The notes below the pieces were generated by a model. The model had not been told where the DNA came from and searched no databases. It saw nothing but the letters and a program-made list of their open reading frames with translations. A DNA stretch of 21,687 nt, taken from assembly GCA_946887105.1 (NCBI GenBank), contig CAMPKJ010000059.1, positions 1-21,687 of the forward strand, given 5' to 3'. Of this stretch, positions 1-7,536 are shown piece by piece. The translations under genes and the position numbers were made by a program. Each line of letters opens with the position of its first letter. The stretch's first letter is position 1. This stretch comes from an uncultured Acidobacteriota bacterium. Lineage in GTDB: Bacteria > Acidobacteriota > Thermoanaerobaculia > Gp7-AA8.

Positions 1-877
1 GCTTCTGCTCCGACACTTTCATCTTGGTCTGGAAGCCGACCAGGTTGAAGTACTCATCGGACAGGTCTTCCTTACGCAGCTGCACGACCGCGTGCGGGCG
101 CTCGTTCGTTTCCGGATGCTCGAGGCCGACCGGTTTCATCGGTCCGAAGCGCAGCGTCTCGATGCCGCGGCTGGCGATTTCCTCGACCGGCAGGCAGCCT
201 TCGAAGTGCACCGCCTTCTCGAAATCGTGCGCCGCGAACAGCTCCGCCGAGAGCAGCGCGGCCACGAACGTCTCGTACTGCTCCTGATTCATCGGCGCGT
301 TGAGATAGTCGGTCGCGGAGCCTTTGCCGTAGCGCGATTTCCAGTAGAGCTTCGAGAAGTCGAGCGAGTCGGCGGCCACGATCGGCGCGATGGCGTCGTA
401 GAAATAGAGTCCGTCGCGGCCGAGGAAGTCGTTGATCGCATGAAAGAGCGGATCGCTGGTGAGTGGCCCGGTGGCGACCACCAGGAAGTCGTGATCGCCG
501 CGACCGAGCGTGGTCACTTCTTCGCGATGAAGGGTGATGTTCGGGACGTTGGAGATCTCGCGCGTGATCGCCGCCGCGAAGCGATCGCGATCGACCGCAA
601 ACGCGTCGCCCGCGGGAACGCGCGCTTCTTCGCCGCAGCGCAGCACGAGCGATCCCATCAGCGCGAGCTCTTTCTTCAGCAGTCCGACGGCGTTCGTCGG
701 AGCGGAAGAACGGAAGGAGTTCGAGCAAACGAGCTCGCCGAGGTTCGACGTCGCGTGCGCGGGCGTCGACTTGACGGGGCGCATCTCGTAGAGATCGACC
801 GTATGTCCGCGGCGCGCCAGCGTGTACGCGCATTCACTGCCGGCCAGTCCGGCGCCGATGATCCTGATGGAGGCCAA
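1..877 (-). CDS. trmFO: TrmFO, folate-dependent tRNA (uracil-54-C5) methyltransferase, partial at 3' end
   Basis: FAD- and methylenetetrahydrofolate-dependent enzyme that makes 5-methyluridine at position 54 of the tRNA T-loop, in the cytoplasm. About 292 N-terminal residues are visible; family members are about 435-450 residues, so the last third lies beyond the left edge. The protein opens with a dinucleotide-binding GAGLAG at residues 8-13, followed by YEMRP. The motif ELVCSNS contains C51, and FEGCLPVEE contains C228; these match the two functional cysteines known in Bacillus TrmFO. Further family motifs are RFGPMKPVGLEHP and LVGFQTKM near the edge. The start is a TTG at 877, one base after the stop of the DUF3467 gene, which implies a shared transcript and translational coupling. 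No ATG fits the conserved N-terminus. The family call is firm; only the exact start codon is inferred. Confidence 0.95.
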   Translation of the reverse strand, partial: MASIRIIGAGLAGSECAYTLARRGHTVDLYEMRPVKSTPAHATSNLGELVCSNSFRSSAPTNAVGLLKKELALMGSLVLRCGEEARVPAGDAFAVDRDRFAAAITREISNVPNITLHREEVTTLGRGDHDFLVVATGPLTSDPLFHAINDFLGRDGLYFYDAIAPIVAADSLDFSKLYWKSRYGKGSATDYLNAPMNQEQYETFVAALLSAELFAAHDFEKAVHFEGCLPVEEIASRGIETLRFGPMKPVGLEHPETNERPHAVVQLRKEDLSDEYFNLVGFQTKMKVSEQK

Positions 878-878
878 G

Positions 879-1175
879 TCAGTTCGAGGGTTCGTTTTGC
901 GTGTACGCCGCGGTGGCGTCGCCGCGGATCTCGCCGTATTTCTGCTCGAAGAGGCCGATGTTGTGGCCCAGCGCTTCGAAGAGTTGCTTGGCGTGGAGCG
1001 GCGTGAGGATCACGCGGCTGTAGATCTTCACGTCGGTGCGGCCCGGAACGACGCGCCCGAGGTCGATCACGAACTCGCTGGGCGAGTGAATGATGTTCGC
1101 GAAGTTGACGTACTCCCCCTGCGCGATGGCCTCGTCGAGAACGATGCGGATCGTCTGAGCCTGTTCGTTTTCCAT
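879..1175 (-). CDS. DUF3467 family protein
   Basis: A 98-residue soluble protein with the features of the DUF3467 family: a central segment reading HSPSEFVIDLGRVVPG, then SRVILTPLHAKQLFEAL and an ending around YGEIRG. The family has no established biochemical role. I see no signal peptide, membrane segment or catalytic motif. The gene lies between cdd (40 nt upstream) and trmFO (1 nt downstream), so it is almost certainly cotranscribed with them. The ATG at 1175 has no clear Shine-Dalgarno sequence. I assigned the family from remembered sequence patterns, without a profile search. Confidence 0.85.
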   Translation of the reverse strand: MENEQAQTIRIVLDEAIAQGEYVNFANIIHSPSEFVIDLGRVVPGRTDVKIYSRVILTPLHAKQLFEALGHNIGLFEQKYGEIRGDATAAYTQNEPSN

Positions 1176-1215
1176 AGCGGAGGAGGGAACGGAGCGGGCG
1201 AGGAGGCGAATTCCG

Positions 1216-1986
1216 TTAGCTGGCGATTCGCAATTGCGCGTAGCTGACCGCCGCGAGAACGGTCTTCGTCGCGTTCGTATGCATGTCGCCGGCGCTCACC
1301 AGTACGGCGTCTTCGATCGCCTCGAACGCTCCTCCCGCCAGGTTGAGCTGCGAGAGCGCGACTTCCAGCGGCGACATGCTCGGATTGAACGCGGCGTTTT
1401 CCGCGTATGCGCCGGCGGCGATCGTCCCATCGCTCGTGCGCACGGCCACGCCGGCGTAGGACTTCGAGTACGGCGCGTAACTGCGGCGCGCGGCCGCGAG
1501 TGCGGCCAGCGAGAGCGGATCGGACGACGAACACGACAGCGCGTGCTCTTCGCGCTGCATCAATCCGCCTTCGATGCCGAGATCGCGCGGGCCGAATGCG
1601 CTCGGGAGCAGCTCGCGCAGGGTTTGCGTCGAACCGGGGATGGCGATGGTGAGCCGGTCCGCCGTGGTCAGTTCGTTCAGAAACTGGCGGCAGTAGCCGC
1701 ACGGCGCGGCGGTGACGGCGATCAGGTCGATCCCTTCCTCGCCATGCATCCAGGCGTTGGCGATGCTCGACTGCTCGGCGTGTACGGTGAAGCTCAGCGC
1801 TTCGCCCGCAAACTCGACGTTCGCGCCGAGGTACAGGTTGCCGCTCAGTCCGCGCGACACGCAGCCGACCTTGAAGTTCGACACCGGCGGCTTCGCGTAT
1901 TGCGCGGCCAACGGCAGCAGCGTCGTGAGATCCACACCCGTTGCATCCGCGGCAGCGATCACTCCTCGGCGAATCGGAATGTCCAT
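1216..1986 (-). CDS. cdd: Cytidine deaminase, two-domain (E. coli Cdd-like) form
   Basis: Hydrolytic deamination of cytidine and deoxycytidine to uridine and deoxyuridine in pyrimidine salvage. The protein has 256 residues. The N-terminal half carries the zinc site: H69-A-E71, with E71 the proton shuttle, and P95-C96-G-Y-C99. The C-terminal half (about residues 155-250) repeats the fold, including a YAPYSKSYAGVAV segment like the substrate-side strand of the first domain, but has no HAE or PCxxC. This matches the duplicated, dimeric E. coli type, in which only the first domain is catalytic, and not the short tetrameric type. The ATG at 1986 follows the stop of the zinc-ribbon gene by 9 nt, so the two are probably cotranscribed. 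Nothing suggests that the gene is broken. Confidence 0.93.
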   Translation of the reverse strand: MDIPIRRGVIAAADATGVDLTTLLPLAAQYAKPPVSNFKVGCVSRGLSGNLYLGANVEFAGEALSFTVHAEQSSIANAWMHGEEGIDLIAVTAAPCGYCRQFLNELTTADRLTIAIPGSTQTLRELLPSAFGPRDLGIEGGLMQREEHALSCSSSDPLSLAALAAARRSYAPYSKSYAGVAVRTSDGTIAAGAYAENAAFNPSMSPLEVALSQLNLAGGAFEAIEDAVLVSAGDMHTNATKTVLAAVSYAQLRIAS

Positions 1987-1995
1987 GCGCGCAGT

Positions 1996-3195
1996 TTAAC
2001 GGTCAGGGTCGTAGCGGCGGACCTGATCGGCGCGTTGTCCGAAAACTCTCTTCGTCTCGGAGATCACCGCTGCACGGATGCGCACGTCGCGGCGCATCTC
2101 TTCGATCGATTGCGCACGCATCGCCACCTCGGTCGCAAACGCGTCCGCTAGCTCGGTGTGTCCACGGACGTCCGAGACGATCGCGGCGAAGGCGATGTCG
2201 ACGGTTACGTTGAACGACTCGCCGGCCGTGCGTTGCATCGCTTCGATGGAAGGACCGCCGCGGTAGTAGCGCGTGGCCTCGCTCATCACAGACAGAATGC
2301 TGTCATGGGAACGCTGCAGCGCGGCGTTCTCCTTGAAGAGCGGTGCGATCGCGGGATTGTTCCGCAACGCGATGAGCGACATCTCGACCGACCGGATCTC
2401 CTCGCCTCGTTTGACACGCGGCTCGATCGACGCGCCGGCCTCGCTCACGCGTGCGCCGTAGTAGGCCTCGGCGAGCACGCGGTCGTAGGTGGAAGTCAGG
2501 AGCTTCTCGAGCTCGTCGGCGTTCTTCCTGCTCAGTTCGACTCTTCGTTCCTCTTCGCGTTGTCTTTCATCGAAAACCGAATTCTTGCGCTGCTGCGGAA
2601 TCCTGGCCGCGTGTGCGACGGTGAAGTCGGAGGCCGGTTCGTCTTCGCCGCCGGTGACCAGATTCAGCGCCACGGTCGCGAGCACGATGGCGACGATTGC
2701 CACCGGCACGAACGCGGCGAAGCGCCAGGGAGACGCCGGCAGCACGCTGCGATAGCCGCTGCGGTTCAGTTCATCGATCAACCGGCTGTTCTCGCGCTGC
2801 GGCTGCACGCTGTGTGCGGCCCGCGCGAACATCGACGCGAATTCGGGATTGCGGCGGTCGTACTCGAGCTTCGCGATTCCGCGAAGCATCTGCGCGTTCG
2901 TCGATGGCTTCTGTTCGCCGCCGCGCAGGTTGGCGCGCAGCGCCGCGATGGTGAGCTTCGGCCCGCGCACCGACCACCAGCCCGCCAGCAGCGAGATCAC
3001 CGCCGCCTTGGCCGCCTCCATCCCGCGGCATTTCGCGCACCAGATCCCCACCCGTGCACTCTCGTTCGCGCTGACGATCGTCGAAATGACCGATGGATGC
3101 ATGGAGTGCCGCAGCGACGCGTCATACACGCCGCAAGCATGACAACTCACCTCCGCCAGTTCCTCAGGCGACAGCCCTGCGGCCGGAGAATGCAT
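1996..3195 (-). CDS. Zinc-ribbon, single-pass membrane protein with coiled-coil C-terminus, function unknown
   Basis: I do not recognise a named family for this 399-residue protein. The N-terminus carries two Cys pairs, C18-x2-C21 and C53-x2-C56, which look like a zinc ribbon. After it comes a segment reading SLLAGWWSVRGPKLTIAAL, similar to the 'GWW...P...T...AL..N..GG' stretch that I recall following zinc ribbons in other bacterial membrane proteins. One transmembrane helix lies at about residues 158-180. The segment after it (about 200-260) is rich in Glu, Arg and Lys and probably forms a coiled coil, and the remaining 140 residues look helical. The ATG at 3195 has a strong Shine-Dalgarno (GGAGGT at 3206-3201, 5 nt away). 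It heads a likely operon with cdd, DUF3467 and trmFO. Confidence 0.8.
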   Translation of the reverse strand: MHSPAAGLSPEELAEVSCHACGVYDASLRHSMHPSVISTIVSANESARVGIWCAKCRGMEAAKAAVISLLAGWWSVRGPKLTIAALRANLRGGEQKPSTNAQMLRGIAKLEYDRRNPEFASMFARAAHSVQPQRENSRLIDELNRSGYRSVLPASPWRFAAFVPVAIVAIVLATVALNLVTGGEDEPASDFTVAHAARIPQQRKNSVFDERQREEERRVELSRKNADELEKLLTSTYDRVLAEAYYGARVSEAGASIEPRVKRGEEIRSVEMSLIALRNNPAIAPLFKENAALQRSHDSILSVMSEATRYYRGGPSIEAMQRTAGESFNVTVDIAFAAIVSDVRGHTELADAFATEVAMRAQSIEEMRRDVRIRAAVISETKRVFGQRADQVRRYDPDR

Positions 3196-3231
3196 GGAAA
3201 ACCTCCAGAAGTTGGGGTTGGATTGGAGGCG

Positions 3232-3240
3232 ATGCTATCA
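3232..3240 (-). promoter_or_regulatory. Candidate extended -10 promoter of the zinc-ribbon/cdd/trmFO operon
   Basis: Read on the minus strand, this is TGATAGCAT: a TGn extension followed by TAGCAT, 4 of 6 matches to TATAAT. It would start RNA near 3225, giving a leader of about 30 nt that contains the GGAGGT ribosome site. No good -35 is visible, as is usual for extended -10 promoters. The surrounding 19 nt (3229-3247) match 16 of 19 bases of the region just upstream of the tRNA (3346-3364). That match supports a shared promoter type. Confidence 0.4.
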
Positions 3241-3261
3241 CGCGGGGTGAGGGGAAGGATT

Positions 3262-3338
3262 TGGTCGGGCAGGGGGGATTTGAACCCCCGACCACCTGAA
3301 CCCCATTCAGGTACGCTACCAGGCTGCGCTACTGCCCG
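3262..3338 (-). tRNA. tRNA-Pro (anticodon GGG)
   Basis: A 77-nt tRNA with a perfect 7-bp acceptor stem (CGGGCAG at the 5' end pairs with CTGCCCG), discriminator A and an encoded CCA at 3264-3262. The anticodon stem is CCTGA/TCAGG, closing the seven-base loop ATGGGGT, whose middle triplet is GGG; it reads CCC and CCU. The T-arm contains GGTTCAAATCC. A first base pair of C1-G72 is typical of bacterial tRNA-Pro. It lies alone between the GHMP kinase and zinc-ribbon genes, on the same strand. Confidence 0.97.
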
Positions 3339-3348
3339 ACTCGGCGCG

Positions 3349-3357
3349 ATCGTATCA
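3349..3357 (-). promoter_or_regulatory. Candidate extended -10 promoter of tRNA-Pro
   Basis: On the minus strand the sequence is TGATACGAT: a TGn extension plus TACGAT. It ends 10 nt before the first base of the mature tRNA, so RNA would begin about 4 nt upstream of it. The gap between -10 and tRNA is GC-rich (CGCGCCGAGT), like the discriminators of stringently controlled stable-RNA promoters. No convincing -35 is visible. Read-through from the GHMP kinase gene is possible too. Confidence 0.45.
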
Positions 3358-3386
3358 CGCGCGGAGTGGTGTAACCGGCGGCGGGG

Positions 3387-5249
3387 CTACGGCAATCCCG
3401 CGGCCCAGAGGATCACGTACTTCGTCACTTCGATGTTCTTCTGGGTGGGGACGATGGAGATCTCTTCGATCGAGCGCGCTTTCGAGGTCAGGTCGTCGCG
3501 CAGAGTTTCGAGCTCGCGGTCCCACGCCTTCTGGATCTGGGCGATGTTCTCGAGGTAGTCGGTCTCGCGGACCGATACCGACGAGTCGGCGACGGCGGTG
3601 CGGCGGCCGCTGGTGATGTTGTAGAGGGTCTGGCCCCAGGCCACGTTCACTTCCTGGTTGTCGGTGCGCGTGCCTTCTTCGGCGTCGTCCATTTCGCGCT
3701 GCTCGCGCTCGGAGCGCTCGCGGAGCTGGTCGATGCGACGGCGGAAGGTGCTCTCGAGGCGTTCCTGCTCGTCTTCGAGCTCGCGATGCGCCGCTTCCAG
3801 GCAGCGCTGGATGAAGACCTGGCGCGGCTCGGTGGGATCGGAGAACAGTCCGAACGTGGGGTTGTGAAAGATCAGCAGGCGCTCGTTCTGCTCGAGGAAC
3901 TGCTTGAAGCCTTCCTCACCCTGCGAGGCGTTCTGCACCAGCGCTTCCGGACTGATGCCGATCTCGAGCTGCCGCTCCGGATCGGGTACGGCGTGGATGT
4001 CGAGCTTGTTCGCGTCGATGAGCGATGCCTGATGCCAGAGCACGCGTCCGTCGTTCGCCGCGATCGGCGCGACGTAAGCGCGCGCGGTCTGAAGGTGCAA
4101 TCCGCTGCGCCCCTCGACGTGCGTGACGATTCCCTCCGCCAGCACGAACGGACGATAGGGACCCTTGCCGCCGGAAACGTAGAGCTGTTCGAGCGTCGAC
4201 GCGACATGGCGGGACTGGATGCGCGTGCGCATCGGCAGCGTGTACTGATCGCGCTCGCGATCGACGGTCAGTCCGTGCGAGACCGGTGCGGCGTCGAGCA
4301 CGCGTCCGGGCACGGTGGCCAGCGCCTGTACGATCGCTTCGCGTTTCTCGCGCGGGAAGAGGAAGACGATGCAACCGCCGCCGCCCGCGCCGCACACTTT
4401 GCCGCCCCATGCGCCCGCGTTCTGCGCGGCCGCGATCGCGGCATCGATCTCCGGCGTGGAGATGCCGTCGATCAGCGCCTTGCGATGTTCCCATTCCTTC
4501 TTCAGCGCGGCGCCGGCGGCTTCGAAGTTGCCGCTGTCGAGCGCGCGCTCCATCTCGATGGAGGTCGCGGCGATGTTGGCCATCCCCTTCTGCACTTTTT
4601 TCTTGCCGTCGATGTGGCGCTTGTAGAGCTCCCAGTTGTTCGTGCCGGAGAAATGCGCGATGCCGGTGTAGTGCAGGAGCATGTGCGCGCTGAGGTCGGA
4701 GAGCGATGTCTGCAGTCCGTGGCGCGCGGGTTTGCCGGCGGTGAGATGCAGCGAGCCGAGGCCGCCGAAGACGGGCGGGTAGTAATCCTGGATGCCTGCC
4801 GGTACGCCGAGGAGACGCGTCTCGAGATCGCGCACGAGCGAGATCAGCTCTTCGCCTTCGACGGGATGGCCGGCGATCTCGGAGAGCGCGCGCACGAGCG
4901 TGATCGACAGCGCGGATGAGCCGCCCAGGCCGGAGCCGCGTGGTGCGTCGGTGCGGGTGATGATCTTGATGCCGGTGAGCCGGAAGTGCTCGAGCGCGCG
5001 ATGAATCAGCGTGGCCTTCGGATCGGCGGCCATCTCCTGCAGCGACGTGTAGCGCTGCTTGTACTGCTGATCGGAGAGCTGGATCTCGATGTCGGACGAG
5101 CCGATCTCGGCGACCTCGGATTCCGCGTAATACGAGACCGCCACGTTGACCGTGCGCGCTCCCGGGTGGAAGAGATAGAGCGGCCAGAGATCGAGGGTGC
5201 CCCCGGCGAGATCGGCGCGGACCGGCGCCCGGACGATGACCTTATTCAT
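3387..5249 (-). CDS. GHMP-family sugar kinase with a ~290-residue uncharacterised C-terminal extension
   Basis: ATP-dependent kinase of the GHMP superfamily, closest in look to heptose-7-phosphate/fucose-type sugar kinases (HddA-like). The protein has 620 residues. Motif 1 is PVRADLAGGTLDL (9-21). Motif 2, the phosphate loop, is PRGSGLGGSSA (103-113). GVPAGIQDYYPP (148-159) carries the likely catalytic Asp155, and motif 3 is KVCGAGGGGCIVF (284-296). The kinase ends near residue 331. The rest has no kinase homology that I can see: a globular stretch (340-470), charged coiled-coil segments (about 480-525 and 560-595) and a closing segment, NIEVTKYVILWAAGLP. The reading frame is continuous. I chose the ATG at 5249 (NKVIVRAPVRADLAGG) over an in-frame start at 5303, which would overlap the upstream peptidase gene. 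There is no clear Shine-Dalgarno. The substrate cannot be named. Confidence 0.85.
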   Translation of the reverse strand: MNKVIVRAPVRADLAGGTLDLWPLYLFHPGARTVNVAVSYYAESEVAEIGSSDIEIQLSDQQYKQRYTSLQEMAADPKATLIHRALEHFRLTGIKIITRTDAPRGSGLGGSSALSITLVRALSEIAGHPVEGEELISLVRDLETRLLGVPAGIQDYYPPVFGGLGSLHLTAGKPARHGLQTSLSDLSAHMLLHYTGIAHFSGTNNWELYKRHIDGKKKVQKGMANIAATSIEMERALDSGNFEAAGAALKKEWEHRKALIDGISTPEIDAAIAAAQNAGAWGGKVCGAGGGGCIVFLFPREKREAIVQALATVPGRVLDAAPVSHGLTVDRERDQYTLPMRTRIQSRHVASTLEQLYVSGGKGPYRPFVLAEGIVTHVEGRSGLHLQTARAYVAPIAANDGRVLWHQASLIDANKLDIHAVPDPERQLEIGISPEALVQNASQGEEGFKQFLEQNERLLIFHNPTFGLFSDPTEPRQVFIQRCLEAAHRELEDEQERLESTFRRRIDQLRERSEREQREMDDAEEGTRTDNQEVNVAWGQTLYNITSGRRTAVADSSVSVRETDYLENIAQIQKAWDRELETLRDDLTSKARSIEEISIVPTQKNIEVTKYVILWAAGLP

Positions 5250-5268
5250 ATGGGTAGGCGCGATTTTG

Positions 5269-6597
5269 CTAGAAAAGTGCCCGTTGGTGCACCGGGCGCT
5301 CACCCGTGGCGGACTCCGGTGCGGCCAGCTGCGGTTGCAGCCGGGCCACGCTGGAGCGGAAGCGTCCGAGCGATTCCCCTCGAAGCGGATCGGGGGTGAT
5401 CGATTTCAGTTTGAGCGGATCGAGCCATTTCCCGTTTTCGGACACGCGGTAATCGAGATGCGGTCCGGTGGCCAGCCCGGTCATGCCGACGTAGCCGATG
5501 ACGTCGCCCTGATTGACGCGCGTGCCCTTCTTCAATCCCTTCTTGAAACGGGAGAGGTGCAGGTAGCACGTATCGATGCGCGACGAATGACGGATGCGGA
5601 TGAAGTTCCCTTCTCCCGTTTTGTACCGCGCGTCCACGACCACGCCGTCGGCGGTGGACATCACCGGAGTGCCGACCGGTGCGCCGTAATCGACGCCGTA
5701 GTGCGGGCGGAAGTACTTGAGCACGGGATGGAAGCGCCGCTTGCTGAATCCGGACGTGACGCGCGAGAACTTCAGCGGCGATTTGATGAACTGCTTGCGG
5801 AGCGGCGTGCCGGATGCGGAGTAGTAGCCGGCGCGTCCGTCCGGCATCTCGTGGCGGAACGCCTCGAACGTCGTGCCGCGGTGCGTGAAGCGCGCGGCGG
5901 TGATGGGACCGTAGCCGACCAGATCGCTGCCCGCGTACTGCTTGGTGACCACGAAACTGAACGAGTCGCCGCGGCGCAGCTCGAAGAAATCGATGTCCCA
6001 CTGGAAGACATCGCTGAGCTGCTGCACGACCTGCGGACCTTCGCCCGCTTCGCGCAGCGCTTCGTAGAGCGAGCGGTGCACGGTGGCGGAGATGGTCGTC
6101 TCCACTTCGCGGATCGCGGCCTGTTCGGCCTTCACGTCGAACGTGTTGCCGTTGCGCACGGCGCCCACTTCGCCCCACCCGGTGACCTTCATCTGCACCG
6201 CGTCGACGGTGCCGCTCTGGTCGTAGTGGAAGCGCACCAGGTGTCCGGGGCGCAGGCGGCGGACGTCGACGGTGCCCGCGAGCTGCGCGGTCAGCGCCGC
6301 GCTTTCCGCGCGCGAGAGGCCGCCGGCGAGGAGGATCTTGTCGAGCGTGTCGTTCTTCTCGATGGTGAGGATCAGCGAATGCTCGGGGAGCTCGGCCTGG
6401 AACGGCTGCCGGAGATCGTGATAGCGGAGCGTCGGCGGCGGAAGCATCGTGCCGCGCGCGATGGTGCCGAACTCCGGCTGTGCGCGGACGGAGGCGAGGA
6501 AGAGAGGGACGGCGAGAGGAAGAGCCAGTGCGACGAACACCCGTGGCCGCTTGACCACCCCTCCCAGACGTCCACTGATGGCACGTAGTGTCTTCAT
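5269..6597 (-). CDS. M23 (LytM-type) peptidoglycan endopeptidase, MepM-like
   Basis: A predicted envelope zinc endopeptidase, likely cutting peptidoglycan cross-links. The protein has 442 residues. An N-terminal signal anchor spans about 19-37. A LysM/OapA-like region lies at 74-125 (LTIEKNDTLDKILLAGGLS). The catalytic M23 domain spans about 280-400. Visible site residues are H299 and D303 (PHYGVDYGAPVGTP), H347 (YLHLSRF) and H380 in GPHLDYRV. The last zinc position of the canonical HxH motif is Asp382 here instead of His; this HxD form occurs in other M23 proteins that I recall. The overall order matches E. coli MepM (YebA). It lies 49 nt after an exported protein gene and 19 nt before the GHMP kinase gene, on the same strand. 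Confidence 0.92.
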   Translation of the reverse strand: MKTLRAISGRLGGVVKRPRVFVALALPLAVPLFLASVRAQPEFGTIARGTMLPPPTLRYHDLRQPFQAELPEHSLILTIEKNDTLDKILLAGGLSRAESAALTAQLAGTVDVRRLRPGHLVRFHYDQSGTVDAVQMKVTGWGEVGAVRNGNTFDVKAEQAAIREVETTISATVHRSLYEALREAGEGPQVVQQLSDVFQWDIDFFELRRGDSFSFVVTKQYAGSDLVGYGPITAARFTHRGTTFEAFRHEMPDGRAGYYSASGTPLRKQFIKSPLKFSRVTSGFSKRRFHPVLKYFRPHYGVDYGAPVGTPVMSTADGVVVDARYKTGEGNFIRIRHSSRIDTCYLHLSRFKKGLKKGTRVNQGDVIGYVGMTGLATGPHLDYRVSENGKWLDPLKLKSITPDPLRGESLGRFRSSVARLQPQLAAPESATGERPVHQRALF

Positions 6598-6646
6598 TGA
6601 ATTGTGAGACCGAGAACCGGTTTTGGTTTCTTTGCTTCTGGAGCTT

Positions 6647-7465
6647 CTACTTCGATCCGGAATCGAACGTGAGCGTCTGCGTCGCGGTGCGCGGAAGATC
6701 GGGCTGATCGGCGCGCCGGTACGTCACCGGAATCGTGAACTGCGATGGTTCTGCGTTGATCTCCTGGATCTTCGTGACCCAGGTTTCGCGCGTCATCGTG
6801 CGCATGCTCGGGCGCTCCAGTTTCGAGCGCGCCGGGACATCGTACTTCGTGCGCGTGGTGACGAGCTGACGCAGAGGGAATCCGCCGACTTTGGCGTTCT
6901 CGCTATCGAGCAGGCGGTCGAGTTCGGGATTGCCGGTGCGGCTGCCGCGGGTGAGGAAGCTCTGCGGAAGGTCGCCGAACTTCGTGGTGGTCCAGGTGTC
7001 GATCTCCGTCTCGACGTGCTGCTTGACCGGGATGTTCTTCATCGCGACGGTGATGTCGTACGAGATGGTGACGCGGTAGTGCTCCGTGTCGATGCCGGCG
7101 ATGCGGCTGCGGTCGGGGAGCGCCTCCGTGCTGGACTTGACGTTCTCGATCTTGATCCCCGAGGCCCCCAGCGCCGTCGCGATCCCGGCCGTATTGATTT
7201 CGGTGAACCACTCCTTGACCGGATCGATGAAGTAGAGCCGGCCGGTCGAGTCGGGGGTGATCACGTAGGTATTTGGGGGATAGAGCGAGCCGGAGAGGAA
7301 CTCGACGCGGGAGCGGAATCCGTCGATGGTGGCGCGTCCGGTCATGTCCGAGGACGGTTTTGCGGCGTCGTCGGAGGTGTTCTTGAGCATGAACTCGTAT
7401 TGGATGGCTGCAAAGGAGGGAACAGCGATCGACGCAAGCGCGAGCGTAACCAGCAGTCTTTTCAT
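6647..7465 (-). CDS. Exported protein of unknown function
   Basis: A 272-residue protein that I do not recognise. It has a clear signal peptide (MKRLLVTLALASIAVPSFA, cleavage likely after residue 19). The mature part looks beta-rich, with segments such as GRATIDGFRSRVEF and YVITPDSTGRLYFIDP. It loosely resembles DUF4412-type periplasmic proteins, in which a stored metal, cofactor or lipid-like ligand has been suggested; this is a weak impression. The start is good: GAGGT at 7475-7471, 5 nt before the ATG. It is the first gene of the leftward cluster, diverging from lolA, and probably cotranscribed with the M23 peptidase gene. Confidence 0.75.
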   Translation of the reverse strand: MKRLLVTLALASIAVPSFAAIQYEFMLKNTSDDAAKPSSDMTGRATIDGFRSRVEFLSGSLYPPNTYVITPDSTGRLYFIDPVKEWFTEINTAGIATALGASGIKIENVKSSTEALPDRSRIAGIDTEHYRVTISYDITVAMKNIPVKQHVETEIDTWTTTKFGDLPQSFLTRGSRTGNPELDRLLDSENAKVGGFPLRQLVTTRTKYDVPARSKLERPSMRTMTRETWVTKIQEINAEPSQFTIPVTYRRADQPDLPRTATQTLTFDSGSK

Positions 7466-7487
7466 AAATAACCTCAGCAGTGAGCGC

Positions 7488-7493
7488 AGTATA
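7488..7493 (-). promoter_or_regulatory. Candidate -10 element for the leftward exported-protein/peptidase/GHMP operon
   Basis: On the minus strand this is TATACT, 5 of 6 matches to TATAAT, 22 nt upstream of the ATG at 7465. It would give a short leader containing the GAGGT ribosome site. The region 16-18 nt upstream shows no recognisable -35. Confidence 0.4.
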
Positions 7494-7521
7494 CGAGCGA
7501 AAGCGGCAGATCCGGCGCTCT

Positions 7522-7536
7522 ATGGCGTAACGCCAT
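7522..7536. promoter_or_regulatory. Perfect 15-nt dyad in the divergent intergenic region, possible operator
   Basis: ATGGCGTAACGCCAT is a perfect inverted repeat of 7-nt arms about a central A. A second copy of the left arm, ATGGCGTA, begins at 7554, exactly 32 bp (about three helical turns) away on the same strand. Both lie between the divergent starts at 7465 and 7632, upstream of the leftward -10 candidate. This is the layout expected of a regulator bound to both promoters. No regulator gene is nearby, and the function is inference. Confidence 0.35.

Noticed and set aside
1067..1702. Minus-strand frame overlapping cdd and DUF3467 in another phase
   Set aside because: Its Arg-rich translation has no motif, and the cdd and DUF3467 frames are both well supported.
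3229..3364. Direct repeats flanking tRNA-Pro as integration (att) sites
   Set aside because: The repeats do not include the tRNA 3' end, no integrase or foreign cargo lies between them, and their position fits promoters of the two genes better.
5250..5303. Upstream start extending the GHMP kinase by 18 residues
   Set aside because: The added residues overlap the end of the peptidase gene and do not look like the GHMP N-terminus, which begins with a short strand right before the AGGT motif.
6608..6626. Palindrome around AACCGGTT between the exported protein and M23 genes as a terminator
   Set aside because: The arms are interrupted by mismatches and there is no T run after it on the transcribed strand; the two genes are probably cotranscribed.
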